64,000 nt of DNA, from positions 2,914,001 through 2,978,000 of the forward strand of contig CAJQUN010000040.1 of assembly GCA_907163345.1 (NCBI GenBank). Reading direction: 5' to 3'. Origin of the DNA: Haberlea rhodopensis. Lineage: Eukaryota > Streptophyta > Magnoliopsida > Lamiales > Gesneriaceae. Each line of letters opens with the position of its first letter. The first letter of the stretch is position 1. A program made the translations under genes and the position numbers. The notes below the pieces were generated by a model that worked only from the letters and a program-made list of their open reading frames with translations, was not told where the DNA came from and did no database searches. Below are positions 1 to 9,939 of this stretch, one piece after another.

Positions 1-1027
1 ATTCAAGCAAATCAAAATACTTTTCTAGCTTGTTGGCCAAAGCAAAGAATAACTCTACTACTTGTCACTATTGTTGCAAAAATGGTCATACCAAGAACAA
101 GTGTAGGTATGCTAGAATCCAATACCAACCTAATAAAAGGTGGAAATGGATCCCAAAAGTGTCTAAGGTAGCTAACCATCAAGGACCCAAAAATCAAATG
201 GGTACCAAAGACCCCCCTATTGTAAATTTGTTTTGTAGGGACAACAAGGAGATGGATGAAGGGCCAAGCAACTCAAAGGAGGAGTTTGTTTTGTTCACAA
301 CCATAGAAGAAGCAAGAGGCATTGGTCCAATGACAAGAACTAACTCTTGTCATAAAGGGTAAAATTTATTTTTGTTGCAAGAGCAATTTCAAAATTCATT
401 GGCACAAATTAATTGTGTTCAATAAATATTGAAGCTCAATATTAATTTGAGTAAAATGCATAACCCCTTAGCACAATTGTTAAGTGCATGAAGTATGCTA
501 TCTTTTTATAGTAAGTGCTTGATATGCTTTGCATTCAAATTTGAATATGCTATGTGCAAATGTGCAAATATATGATTTATTTCAATGCCTTGATATGTTT
601 ATTACTATGGTTTGGGCATGAATGTATGAACATATGCACACATTACAATTTTTAGAATTAATTGTTGAGTACCTTAAACACATGGTTATGTCTCATCTCT
701 ATGATTTAATCTTAGGCTTGTTATGCCTATTACATGCTTGATGATGGACATGTGAAAATTGTTAAAGTATGTCATGTTTATTTGAATTTTATGCTTTTTG
801 ATTATCACAAAAAGGGGGAGAATTTTGTGATAAACTTGAACCTTAAAAGATGCATAGTTTAAGGGGGAGAGCTTATGTATGCATGGTTTGAGGGGGAGAG
901 CTATTTGTTTTACTTGATAACTTGTATGTATTATGCAATTGTTAAGGGGGAGTTATTTTTACTCACATTTCATGCATATTACTTACTCAAGTTTATCAAG
1001 TTTTGTGATCATCAAAAAGGGGGAGAT
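1..1027 (+). mobile_element. 3' internal part of an upstream TR-GAG retrotransposon copy, cut by the window edge
   Basis: This stretch repeats 3757-4783 at an offset of 3756 bases, and I saw no difference by eye. It holds the last 120 codons of gag (3-362), including the second zinc knuckle, then about 665 bp of AT-rich non-coding DNA with several purine tracts of the type AAGGGGGAG, and ends at the LTR at 1028. It is therefore the internal region of a preceding element unit whose 3' LTR also serves as the 5' LTR of the next unit. The 5' part of this unit lies outside the window. Confidence 0.9.
3..362 (+). pseudogene. gag C-terminal fragment of the upstream element copy (partial at window edge)
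   Basis: The reading frame is continuous with the gag frame of the full copy (2475-4118) and covers its final 120 codons. It contains one intact CX2CX4HX4C zinc knuckle, which reads CHYCCKNGHTKNKC, and the same acidic tail and stop as the full copy. It is partial only because the window starts here; I see no stop or frameshift. The product would be a retrotransposon nucleocapsid protein. Confidence 0.85.
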
Positions 1028-1227
1028 TGTTGAGCCTTAAACGCATGGTTGCGTTTAATGTGCTAAATTATCCCCGGTCAATCTTTGAGTTTTGACCCGG
1101 TCAATCTTTGAGTTTTGATGATCAACAAAACTTGTGTTTGTTGTACTAATGCATCTACTTAGTGTGCAGATTAAGTGATGAAAAGTGGATTGGAATGAAG
1201 AATTTCAAGTGTGCATAATCTGGCCAG

Positions 1228-1676
1228 GATCGCCCCAGGCGATGGTGATCATCGCCCCAGGCGATGGGTGCCAGGAGGGACTTCGCCACACACATCGACA
1301 GAGGCGATGGCTAGGCGAGCATGCGAGGCAGATCGCCCCAGGCGATGGTGATCAACGCCTGAGGCGATGGCAGCCACAAGACACTTCGCCCCGCACATCG
1401 ACTGAAGCGACGCCGAGGCTTGGCGCGGGCATGCGCGCAGGGAGTACGCCCGAGGCGATGGCACGAACGCCCGAGGCGATGGGCTGGAACGCCTGAGGCG
1501 ATGTGGAGATCGTTTGAGGCGATGCATGATTTCAGGCTGCTGAAGCTACGGCATTGGGATTTGACTTGGATCGCCTGAGGCGATCCAACGATCGCCTGAG
1601 GCGATGCGTTGATTTATGGTGACCGTTGGGGCGCGGCGATGGAGATCGCCTGAGGCGATGGCTGAGGCGATCCAGG
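1228..1676. repeat. Cluster of interrupted palindromes, core CGCCTGAGGCGA, in the LTR
   Basis: About fifteen copies of a short interrupted palindrome, TCGCC-(T/C)(G/C)A-GGCGA and variants such as ATCGCCCCAGGCGAT, occupy about 450 bp of the LTR U3 upstream of the TATA box. They raise GC content sharply above the surrounding AT-rich sequence and would form many small hairpins. The same block recurs at 4984-5432 in the second LTR. They are not evenly spaced, so this is not a simple tandem array. Function is unknown; enhancer-like protein binding or RNA structure are possibilities only. Confidence 0.85.
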
Positions 1677-1734
1677 AGTGATTTCAGCCTTTTGAAGTGC
1701 AACGGCTAGTAGGAGCCTAGGAGGCCTTCTACAC

Positions 1735-1742
1735 TATAAATA
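1735..1742 (+). promoter_or_regulatory. TATA box of the TR-GAG LTR
   Basis: TATAAATA lies in the middle of the LTR, just after the palindrome cluster, which is where the U3/R border of a copia-type LTR is expected. The identical motif in the downstream LTR is at 5491-5498. The transcription start itself cannot be seen. Confidence 0.6.
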
Positions 1743-2043
1743 TGGATGCTTTGGAGCATTTTGAAGCTAAGGAACAAGTCTACAACTCATACAAAGTGTT
1801 GATCAAATTGTTGGTTCAAATTATATCATACTCTCCATACATTGTTGTTGTATTGGAGCTTGTGATTGTTTTCATTTGTTGAGTCTTGTTGTCTTCGTGT
1901 GAGTACACCGTGAAGGTGTTTGTTGGTTTAATTAATTGTAAAGGTCCTCCAACACCAAAGCAAGTTGGAAAATTGTAAAGTCGCCATCAAGTGAAGGTGG
2001 TGCAATTGTGTGGCTATCCTTGGAGCCCTTAAGGCCAAGAAGA

Positions 2044-2130
2044 CTCGTGAAGAGTGTTGGTTGCTCGGGAAGAGCTTGTGTACTCGGGAAGAGTATTGTG
2101 CTCGGGAAGAGCGTTGTAACTCGGGAAGAG
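2044..2130 (+). repeat. CTCGGGAAGAG short repeat run inside the LTR
   Basis: Four perfect copies of CTCGGGAAGAG plus one diverged leading copy, CTCGTGAAGAG, are separated by 6-11 bases. The block lies 3' of the TATA box and so would be in the transcribed leader. It is duplicated at 5800-5886 in the second LTR. Confidence 0.8.
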
Positions 2131-2428
2131 TTGTGTTGTGGCTTACTTGGAGCCCTCAAGGCCAAGATCAATTATTCTAGTGGAACCTCGGTTGGAGGTT
2201 ATCTAACCGGGAAGAGGAGACGTAGGCGATTCATCGCCGAACTTCTATAACAAATCTTTTTGTTGTTTACCGCATTATTTCATTTACGCATTTATTTATT
2301 TTATTGTTCATTTATCGATTGACTAAAGGCTTCCGCAAAGCGCAAAATATTTTTATTTTACAAACTCATTTTAAAAAGCTAAAGTAGCCAAGGAATCTCA
2401 TTCACCCCCCCTCTTCGATTCCAACAAG

Positions 2429-2441
2429 TGGTATCAGAGCC
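2429..2441 (+). promoter_or_regulatory. Primer-binding site complementary to initiator tRNA-Met
   Basis: TGGTATCAGAGCC starts two bases after the LTR end. This is the standard plant copia/TRIM PBS that pairs with the 3' end of initiator methionine tRNA and primes minus-strand DNA synthesis. It fixes the LTR 3' border at 2426. Confidence 0.92.
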
Positions 2442-2474
2442 ATTTGATTTTTGTTTTTAAATCAAATCTTTTTT

Positions 2475-4118
2475 ATGGCTAATCTAGCAAATGAGTTTGC
2501 TCAAGGTCAATCGACGAATCGCCCTCCGCTCTTCACAGGTGATAATTACGGCTATTGGAAAAATAGAATATCTCTATATATCCAATCCGTAGATTATGAC
2601 CTATGGAAGATCATAGTGAAAGGTCCACACATTCCTTTAAAGGAAGTTGGGGGAATTAGTGTTCCCAAAGAGATGGACGATTTCACTAGAGCGGATATGA
2701 TATTAATTTCACAAAATGCTAAAGCTATTAATATTTTGCATTGTGCTTTAGATATGAAGGAGTACAACCGGATCTCGATGTGCTCAACGGCAAAGGAAAT
2801 TTGGGACAAATTACAAATTTGTCATGAGGGCACTAATCAAGTAAAGGAGACCAAGATAGATCTCCTTCAACTCAAGTATGAAACCTTTGAGATGGATTCC
2901 GGAGAAGATGTGGATTCCATGTTTAGGAGGCTCACCCAAATTATCAATGAGCTTGCCCAACTTGGAGAGAAATACCCTCCAAAGCAAATATGGAGGAGAG
3001 CTCTAAGGGCCTTACCTAAAGAATGGGATGCAAAGAGGACGGCAATTATAGAGTCCAACAAAGGGGAGAGTGCTTCCTATGATCTTGATGAGCTCCACGG
3101 CACCTTAGTGACCCATGAGCTTGAAGTTGCCACAAGGAAAGAAGTGAAGGAGGAGGATAGATCCAAAAGAAATGGGATTGCCTTGGTTGGAAGGAAAGAC
3201 CAATCCGATGATGAAGAAGATGATGATGATGAAGAGATGAGGCTATTTACAAAGAAGTTCAAGAAGCTCTTCACCAAGCATAGCAAGTCAAAGACATCAA
3301 ATGCTACCAAACAAGATTCCAAAAATGAGGTAACTTGTTATAATTGTCAAGAATTAGGCCATTATGCTAACAAGTATCCTAGGAAGAAGAATGAGGACAA
3401 AGGCAAGAAGAAGGCGTTCATAGCAACATGGAGTGATAGCGACTCCGATGAAGAAGAAGCCAAAAATCTATGTCTAATGGCTCTTGGAGATGAAGATGAA
3501 GAGGAGGATGATGAGGTACCTTCTTATGATGATTTATTAGATGCTTATAATGATATAATTGATTGTCTTGGTAAAACCAAAAAGAGCAACAAAGTACTTA
3601 AGCTAGACTTGGCTAAGAAAGAAGAAGAAAATACTATTTTGAAAAATCAAGTGCTTGATTTAAAGACTTCTCTTGCCAAGTTTAGTGATAGTAGTTTAAA
3701 GATGAATGAATTGCTTGGCTTACAACGTTGTAGCTTTGACAAAGCCGGGTTAGGCTATTCAAGCAAATCAAAATACTTTTCTAGCTTGTTGGCCAAAGCA
3801 AAGAATAACTCTACTACTTGTCACTATTGTTGCAAAAATGGTCATACCAAGAACAAGTGTAGGTATGCTAGAATCCAATACCAACCTAATAAAAGGTGGA
3901 AATGGATCCCAAAAGTGTCTAAGGTAGCTAACCATCAAGGACCCAAAAATCAAATGGGTACCAAAGACCCCCCTATTGTAAATTTGTTTTGTAGGGACAA
4001 CAAGGAGATGGATGAAGGGCCAAGCAACTCAAAGGAGGAGTTTGTTTTGTTCACAACCATAGAAGAAGCAAGAGGCATTGGTCCAATGACAAGAACTAAC
4101 TCTTGTCATAAAGGGTAA
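2475..4118 (+). CDS. Gag polyprotein of a gag-only (TR-GAG) LTR retrotransposon
   Basis: The uninterrupted 547-residue frame starts at the ATG giving MANLANEFAQG; the frame is open upstream but has no earlier ATG. The N-terminal 230 residues carry the copia Gag capsid region (DUF4219/UBN2 type: FTGDNYGYWKNRI near residue 20, then the IWDKL and KETKIDLLQLKYE segments). Two zinc knuckles follow. The first, at residues 288-301, has lost its last cysteine (CYNCQELGHYANKY); the second, at 449-462, is intact. Between them are acidic DE-rich stretches and a predicted coiled coil near residues 375-425. No protease, integrase, reverse transcriptase or RNase H follows before the 3' LTR 665 bp later, so the element needs pol proteins from elsewhere. 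The clean frame and near-identical LTRs indicate a young copy. An orthodox host gene is very unlikely. Confidence 0.93.
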   Translation: MANLANEFAQGQSTNRPPLFTGDNYGYWKNRISLYIQSVDYDLWKIIVKGPHIPLKEVGGISVPKEMDDFTRADMILISQNAKAINILHCALDMKEYNRISMCSTAKEIWDKLQICHEGTNQVKETKIDLLQLKYETFEMDSGEDVDSMFRRLTQIINELAQLGEKYPPKQIWRRALRALPKEWDAKRTAIIESNKGESASYDLDELHGTLVTHELEVATRKEVKEEDRSKRNGIALVGRKDQSDDEEDDDDEEMRLFTKKFKKLFTKHSKSKTSNATKQDSKNEVTCYNCQELGHYANKYPRKKNEDKGKKKAFIATWSDSDSDEEEAKNLCLMALGDEDEEEDDEVPSYDDLLDAYNDIIDCLGKTKKSNKVLKLDLAKKEEENTILKNQVLDLKTSLAKFSDSSLKMNELLGLQRCSFDKAGLGYSSKSKYFSSLLAKAKNNSTTCHYCCKNGHTKNKCRYARIQYQPNKRWKWIPKVSKVANHQGPKNQMGTKDPPIVNLFCRDNKEMDEGPSNSKEEFVLFTTIEEARGIGPMTRTNSCHKG

Positions 4119-4769
4119 AATTTATTTTTGTTGCAAGAGCAATTTCAAAATTCATTGGCACAAATTAATTGTGTTCAATAAATATTGAAGCTCAATATTA
4201 ATTTGAGTAAAATGCATAACCCCTTAGCACAATTGTTAAGTGCATGAAGTATGCTATCTTTTTATAGTAAGTGCTTGATATGCTTTGCATTCAAATTTGA
4301 ATATGCTATGTGCAAATGTGCAAATATATGATTTATTTCAATGCCTTGATATGTTTATTACTATGGTTTGGGCATGAATGTATGAACATATGCACACATT
4401 ACAATTTTTAGAATTAATTGTTGAGTACCTTAAACACATGGTTATGTCTCATCTCTATGATTTAATCTTAGGCTTGTTATGCCTATTACATGCTTGATGA
4501 TGGACATGTGAAAATTGTTAAAGTATGTCATGTTTATTTGAATTTTATGCTTTTTGATTATCACAAAAAGGGGGAGAATTTTGTGATAAACTTGAACCTT
4601 AAAAGATGCATAGTTTAAGGGGGAGAGCTTATGTATGCATGGTTTGAGGGGGAGAGCTATTTGTTTTACTTGATAACTTGTATGTATTATGCAATTGTTA
4701 AGGGGGAGTTATTTTTACTCACATTTCATGCATATTACTTACTCAAGTTTATCAAGTTTTGTGATCATC
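4119..4769 (+). other. Non-coding 3' internal region with repeated purine tracts
   Basis: This AT-rich 650-bp stretch between the gag stop and the polypurine tract has no open frame of note. It contains at least four GGGGGAG tracts (near 4566, 4618, 4647 and 4700) before the true tract at 4770. It takes the place that pol would occupy in an autonomous copia element. The same arrangement is at 363-1013. Confidence 0.8.
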
Positions 4770-4783
4770 AAAAAGGGGGAGAT
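4770..4783 (+). promoter_or_regulatory. Polypurine tract of the TR-GAG element
   Basis: AAAAAGGGGGAGAT abuts the start of the 3' LTR, the usual position of the plus-strand primer. The equivalent tract of the upstream unit is at 1014-1027. Confidence 0.85.
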
Positions 4784-6184
4784 TGTTGAGCCTTAAACGC
4801 ATGGTTGCGTTTAATGTGCTAAATTATCCCCGGTCAATCTTTGAGTTTTGACCCGGTCAATCTTTGAGTTTTGATGATCAACAAAACTTGTGTTTGTTGT
4901 ACTAATGCATCTACTTAGTGTGCAGATTAAGTGATGAAAAGTGGATTGGAATGAAGAATTTCAAGTGTGCATAATCTGGCCAGGATCGCCCCAGGCGATG
5001 GTGATCATCGCCCCAGGCGATGGGTGCCAGGAGGGACTTCGCCACACACATCGACAGAGGCGATGGCTAGGCGAGCATGCGAGGCAGATCGCCCCAGGCG
5101 ATGGTGATCAACGCCTGAGGCGATGGCAGCCACAAGACACTTCGCCCCGCACATCGACTGAAGCGACGCCGAGGCTTGGCGCGGGCATGCGCGCAGGGAG
5201 TACGCCCGAGGCGATGGCACGAACGCCCGAGGCGATGGGCTGGAACGCCTGAGGCGATGTGGAGATCGTTTGAGGCGATGCATGATTTCAGGCTGCTGAA
5301 GCTACGGCATTGGGATTTGACTTGGATCGCCTGAGGCGATCCAACGATCGCCTGAGGCGATGCGTTGATTTATGGTGACCGTTGGGGCGCGGCGATGGAG
5401 ATCGCCTGAGGCGATGGCTGAGGCGATCCAGGAGTGATTTCAGCCTTTTGAAGTGCAACGGCTAGTAGGAGCCTAGGAGGCCTTCTACACTATAAATATG
5501 GATGCTTTGGAGCATTTTGAAGCTAAGGAACAAGTCTACAACTCATACAAAGTGTTGATCAAATTGTTGGTTCAAATTATATCATACTCTCCATACATTG
5601 TTGTTGTATTGGAGCTTGTGATTGTTTTCATTTGTTGAGTCTTGTTGTCTTCGTGTGAGTACACCGTGAAGGTGTTTGTTGGTTTAATTCATTGTAAAGG
5701 TCCTCCAACACCAAAGCAAGTTGGAAAATTGTAAAGTCGCCATCAAGTGAAGGTGGTGCAATTGTGTGGCTATCCTTGGAGCCCTTAAGGCCAAGAAGAC
5801 TCGTGAAGAGTGTTGGTTGCTCGGGAAGAGCTTGTGTACTCGGGAAGAGTATTGTGCTCGGGAAGAGCGTTGTAACTCGGGAAGAGTTGTGTTGTGGCTT
5901 ACTTGGAGCCCTCAAGGCCAAGATCAATTATTCTAGTGGAACCTCGGTTGGAGGTTATCTAACCGGGAAGAGGAGACGTAGGCGATTCATCGCCGAACTT
6001 CTATAACAAATCTTTTTGTTGTTTACCGCATTATTTCATTTACGCATTTATTTATTTTATTGTTCATTTATCGATTGACTAAAGGCTTCCGCAAAGCGCA
6101 AAATATTTTTATTTTACAAACTCATTTTAAAAAGCTAAAGTAGCCAAGGAATCTCATTCACCCCCCCCCTCTTCGATTCCAACA
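4784..6184 (+). repeat. 3' LTR of the TR-GAG element
   Basis: This 1401-bp LTR has the same borders as the copy at 1028-2426 (TGTTG...CAACA), the same palindrome cluster (4984-5432), TATA box (5491) and CTCGGGAAGAG run (5800-5886). Its polyC run near 6161 is longer by two. The flank AAATAATTAATC begins at 6185. The matching 5' target duplication would lie outside the window, so it cannot be checked here. Confidence 0.93.
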
Positions 6185-8250
6185 AAATAATTAATCAACA
6201 TGTTAAGGACTACATGCGTGTGAAAGTTAAGCGTACAAAATGATGAATGTGACGGATTTATTGGTAATTATGTTGGGAGGACTTAATTGTAAATGAAGAA
6301 ATTGGAATGATTCAATTTAGGGGAGGGTCAAATGTATAAAGGGGATTACCCTTGGCGGACTTAGGTGCAAATGGGTGATATAAATCCCCAAATCTGATTG
6401 ATAAAATCAGATAACGATTAAATCAAAAACCCAAATTTCTTCTCTTCTAATTCTGAAAATTGTGGACAAATGTGTATTCAATTCTTGGTTAATAGTTGGA
6501 AGAACTCCTTGAGTAAGTAAACTACACCTCAACTCCTGTTTCTTGTTGAATATATATGGGTTTTATGTAGTATGTATTCTTGGTATGTCATCTTATTGTG
6601 ATGATTATGGTTATAGGTGTATTTGCTATCTTAAATTTGTACTAATAAAGAAAAGAGTTGAGATAGAGTATTATTAATGTTTTATGGTTGAATTATATGA
6701 AGTATGGATTGAGATATGTGTTGGTAGAGGTTGAAAAGGATGAAAAATGGTAAATTTTCTAAGTACATGGTCGGGCAATCGATCGGTATGTTGAGCCGAT
6801 CGATCGAGCAAAGCTTGTCTTGGGCGATCGATGAAGTGAGATGGTCGATTGATCGAGCGAGGCTGGGCAATCGATCGGCCATTGTTACCGATCGATCGGC
6901 CTGTACAAGACACACTTTTTCCTATTTTGTATGATTTTCGATTTCTGGCATGAATATAGGTGGTATACTATACTTTGTCAGAAGAAATATGATTATGCAT
7001 GTTGTTGATAGATATTGAAATAGCATAAAGCTAATATCTAATCTATGTGTAGAGCCATCATATACCACAGGACGACGAGCAGGGTAAAGAGTTAGTGTTG
7101 GTGATAGCTCTATCGTTTTTGGATATCGTCAGGTACGTGGGACGTATGAACACATATTATATCATACATGTATTATGATTTGTGGATGCGAAGTGAATAC
7201 CAACGCGTTGAGGCGTGATGAGATTTTACATTGGGCGTGCAATAATATAATATCTAAGACTCGTATATGGAGTTGAAATGACATATACATTGGCTACTAA
7301 TAAGATGATATTTATTGAGCGTAATAGCAATGCTATATGTGCTACCCATATAAGGAGTAATGATATTATACGCAACCAAATGTGGATTTGAATCGGCATT
7401 CACTTGATTGAGATTGGAATGTGATTGAGATAATGATCGGGATATGATCACGATGAGATTGTGACATGCCATGACATATACATTTAATATAATTGAAGAA
7501 ATTACATTATGATTTGATTATTGTACAGGAACGACCCAAAGAAGAGATATGATTGAAAGCCAGGGAGTATTGATAACCACTGTGTTTATAGATACTTGTT
7601 TTGTATGTTTTGTTGATATATGTTATATTCTCGGTTGTGTTTATGATTTTGAGGGTTGTTTCTGTAGGGATTTTTGGGCGAGGGAAGCCAGGATTGTGGG
7701 TTTATTTTGCTGCCCTGATGATGATAGAGTAGTCGATTAGATAAATCGATAAGACATTTCTATTTTGAGTTGTATTTAGTTATGGCATGTAATAAATGAA
7801 TACAACTTGTTCTAAAATGAATCGACTCAACTCTATAGTACATATTATAAATATGTTTATATTGTATGAAAATGGTTTAAGACAGTGAGGGTCTTACAAC
7901 CACGCTTGGTTTCATAAGTGATTTCCATATTTGAAGCGACCACACTTCGCACTCACGTAGGTGATCTCCTAGAAGAGTATCCCGCTATACTCCAACTTAT
8001 TCTTATGTCTTAGGAATGATTAAAGGCCTTTTGTCTATCCTCGTACCCCTTTTGCAGGCTACATCCCTTATTTGATGTTTGTTATGACTTCACTTTAGCC
8101 TTCATATGTCTAGTTTAGCCAATCATCCCCACATTTAAAATATTGTAGGAAACTCTCTTTTCCTTCAATCACAAGGTTTTTCGTCATTGCCTAAATGTGG
8201 TACGTATTATGTGATTGACTCATAGAATTGCAACCTTTAAGGTTTTATTT
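6185..8250. other. Intergenic, possibly a decayed LTR of another element
   Basis: No gene is supported here. The stretch 6190-7900 has a texture seen in plant LTRs: it begins near ATGTTAAGGACT, contains a block of CGATCGATCGG-type palindromes (6775-6902) and ends near GAGGGTCTTACA. I cannot define matching ends, a primer site or coding remnants. The small open frames at 6731-6934 and 7549-7740 look random. A solo LTR of a gypsy-type element is a guess. Confidence 0.25.
6775..6902. repeat. CGATCGATCGG palindrome cluster
   Basis: Five or six copies of a short palindromic motif of the type CGATCGATCG/GATCGATCGG occur in 130 bp, separated by AT-richer spacers. In style it resembles the palindromes in the TR-GAG LTR but the core sequence is different. 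Function is unknown. Confidence 0.6.
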
Positions 8251-8259
8251 CTTGAATTT

Positions 8260-8560
8260 TTTTGGATTTAAGCGTACTTGACAAGAGTTGAAACTTGGAT
8301 AAAATTCTCATACTCGGTTCACAATTTGCAATTTAAGCGCACTAACTTAGAAAACTTGAATTCAAGATTTAAATCTTGCAAATTCATGTTATAAGTGTAC
8401 TAGCTTATAAATTTAAAATGAACCAATTTGAGATATTACAACGCCTAGTCAAAATTTGTGGCTTCGATTCATTACTTGTGTTTTAAACGTACAAAACTTA
8501 GAAACTTGAATTCAAGATTTCATTGTCTTGCAAATTCAAGCTTAAGCGTCAAATTCTTAG
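8260..8560. repeat. Diverged direct repeat, unit about 150 bp
   Basis: Two segments starting near 8333 and 8486 share the words AACTTGAATTCAAGATTT and CTTGCAAATTCA in the same order, with TTAAGCG-type words around them. Some AAGCGTAC-like words also precede 8333. The repeat lies on the 3' side of the minus-strand copia gag relic and may be part of that old element. Confidence 0.5.
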
Positions 8561-9044
8561 ACAACACAAGTATAATCTACTTACAATTTTCCATAGCAAA
8601 CATCATTTGCTAAATTTGATTGCAATCTTATTCTTCAAGTGTTTAAGCACCCCATTGGCCTCGTTTTAGCTTCATAACAAAGAAATCACAACAATATCAT
8701 GTGCTAGTATTGATAAAGTAACAAATTACTTTTCCCACATCTCTAGTTTGCACAATCTTTCCATCACAAACATCATTATGAGTTAACTCTAGAGACTTTA
8801 CATTTTTTCTAACAAATGAATGACAATTTTGTTAGCTTAGTGCCCGCACAATCAATATATTTAACATTACAATTTGCGCAGCGAACCATGCTTTAAATGA
8901 TCCTAACAATCATGCCACAAACCATAAGGTTCAATACAAGAAGTAATAACATAAATTTTATTGCTTTCAACGAATATCGTCATTACATTTATTTAGAATC
9001 ACCCCATTCTTGGGGTTTACAACTTTCAAAGATACACAATCTAA

Positions 9045-9921
9045 TTAAGCGGGAAATGCTAGATCATCCAAATCATTTGAGAGATGATCTTCTTTGGTCA
9101 CATTTATTTGATCTATAGCTTTCCCACAATCGTCTTTATTGCGACAATACTTCACCATGTGATTGGGTTTTTCACATTTGCAGCACTTGCCTTTGAACTT
9201 CTTCGCCTTTCCAGATTTGGAGGCCACGCCGTCAAACTTGCGCTTTGTTCCGGTGGGTTTTTCCACTAAGTTCACTCGCGCTTTATGTTGGTCCCAATTT
9301 TTCTTCCTTTCGGAAATTCTGTCATCTTCGATTCTCAAGCGAAACACAAGGTCTTCAAGATTCATCTCTTTTCGTTTGTGCTTGAGATAATTCTTGAAGT
9401 CCTTCCATGATGGAGACAACTTTTCAATCATCTCGGTCAATTGGTATGAATCACTTAGAACCATTCCCTCCGCGTGAATTTCGTGCATGATTACTTGCAA
9501 ATCTTGCACTTGCGTTATCATCGACTTTGTGTCAACCATTTTGAAATCCAAGAACCGCCCAACGATGAATTTCTCATGCTGGCATCCTCGGATCTATACT
9601 TTTTCTCCAAGGAGTGTCACAATTTCTTGAACGTTTTCACTAGACAATACATATTGTAATAATGTGTTGTCCAGTCCGTTGAGAATATAATTTTTGCACA
9701 GGAAATCGCTTTGATTCCACGCATCAACCGCATCCCTCTTTTGGTTGTCGGTTTCACTTTCCATAATAGTAGGAGCATCATCATTGAGGATCCTTGCCAA
9801 CCCCAAGGTTGTCAAATAAAATAGCATCTTTTTGTTGCCATCGCTTGAAATCCTTCTCATGGAACTTTTCAGGCCTTTCACCATGATGAACTGGAGACGT
9901 TGTTGCACTCGACAACGCCAT
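9045..9921 (-). pseudogene. Copia gag relic (minus strand), pol missing
   Basis: Read on the minus strand from the ATG at 9921, the start MALSSATTSPVHHGERPEKF leads into a UBN2-type Gag. A one-base shift near 9830, in a run of A, moves the frame into the part holding WNQSDFLCKNYILNGLD, and a second break near 9560-9590 moves it into the last 168 residues. The C-terminal part ends in an intact CX2CX4HX4C zinc knuckle (CCKCEKPNHMVKYC). Nothing resembling protease, integrase or reverse transcriptase follows to the left. It is therefore a broken gag of a copia element related to, but clearly different from, the gag at 2475. Confidence 0.85.
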
Positions 9922-9939
9922 TTGTTGCTAATATTATCT

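Larger units (their letters stand above)
1028..2426 (+). repeat. LTR of TR-GAG element (shared by two tandem units)
   Basis: The 1399-bp LTR starts TGTTGAGCC and ends CGATTCCAACA, giving the short inverted ends TGTTG/CAACA. It is followed at once by a primer-binding site and preceded by a purine tract, so both borders are well placed. It contains a cluster of interrupted palindromes (1228-1676), a TATA box near 1735 and a run of four to five CTCGGGAAGAG motifs (2044-2130). It differs from the LTR at 4784-6184, by eye, only by one A/C change near 1936/5692 and by two extra C in the polyC run near the 3' end. Confidence 0.93.

Noticed and set aside
1185..1527. Open frames on both strands in the GC-rich LTR block (also 4941-5283)
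   Set aside because: They arise from the palindrome cluster, which lacks stops on both strands; the translations are Arg/Ala/Pro-rich and have no domain.
1228..1676. CRISPR-like array of repeats and spacers
   Set aside because: Plant nuclear context, irregular spacing, palindromic core with very short spacers and no cas genes; it lies in an LTR.
2008..2250. Open frame of 80 codons in the LTR leader
   Set aside because: It follows the CTCGGGAAGAG repeats, has no domain and does not start a known element protein.
3077..3322. Minus-strand Ser-rich frame inside gag
   Set aside because: It is the shadow of the acidic GAT/GAA-rich gag segment.
2475..4118. Gag as a domesticated host gene
   Set aside because: It sits between LTRs with primer site and polypurine tract, and the LTRs are almost identical.
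6674..6934. Overlapping frames around the CGATCGATCGG block
   Set aside because: Palindromic repeats give open frames on both strands; no domain or gene context.
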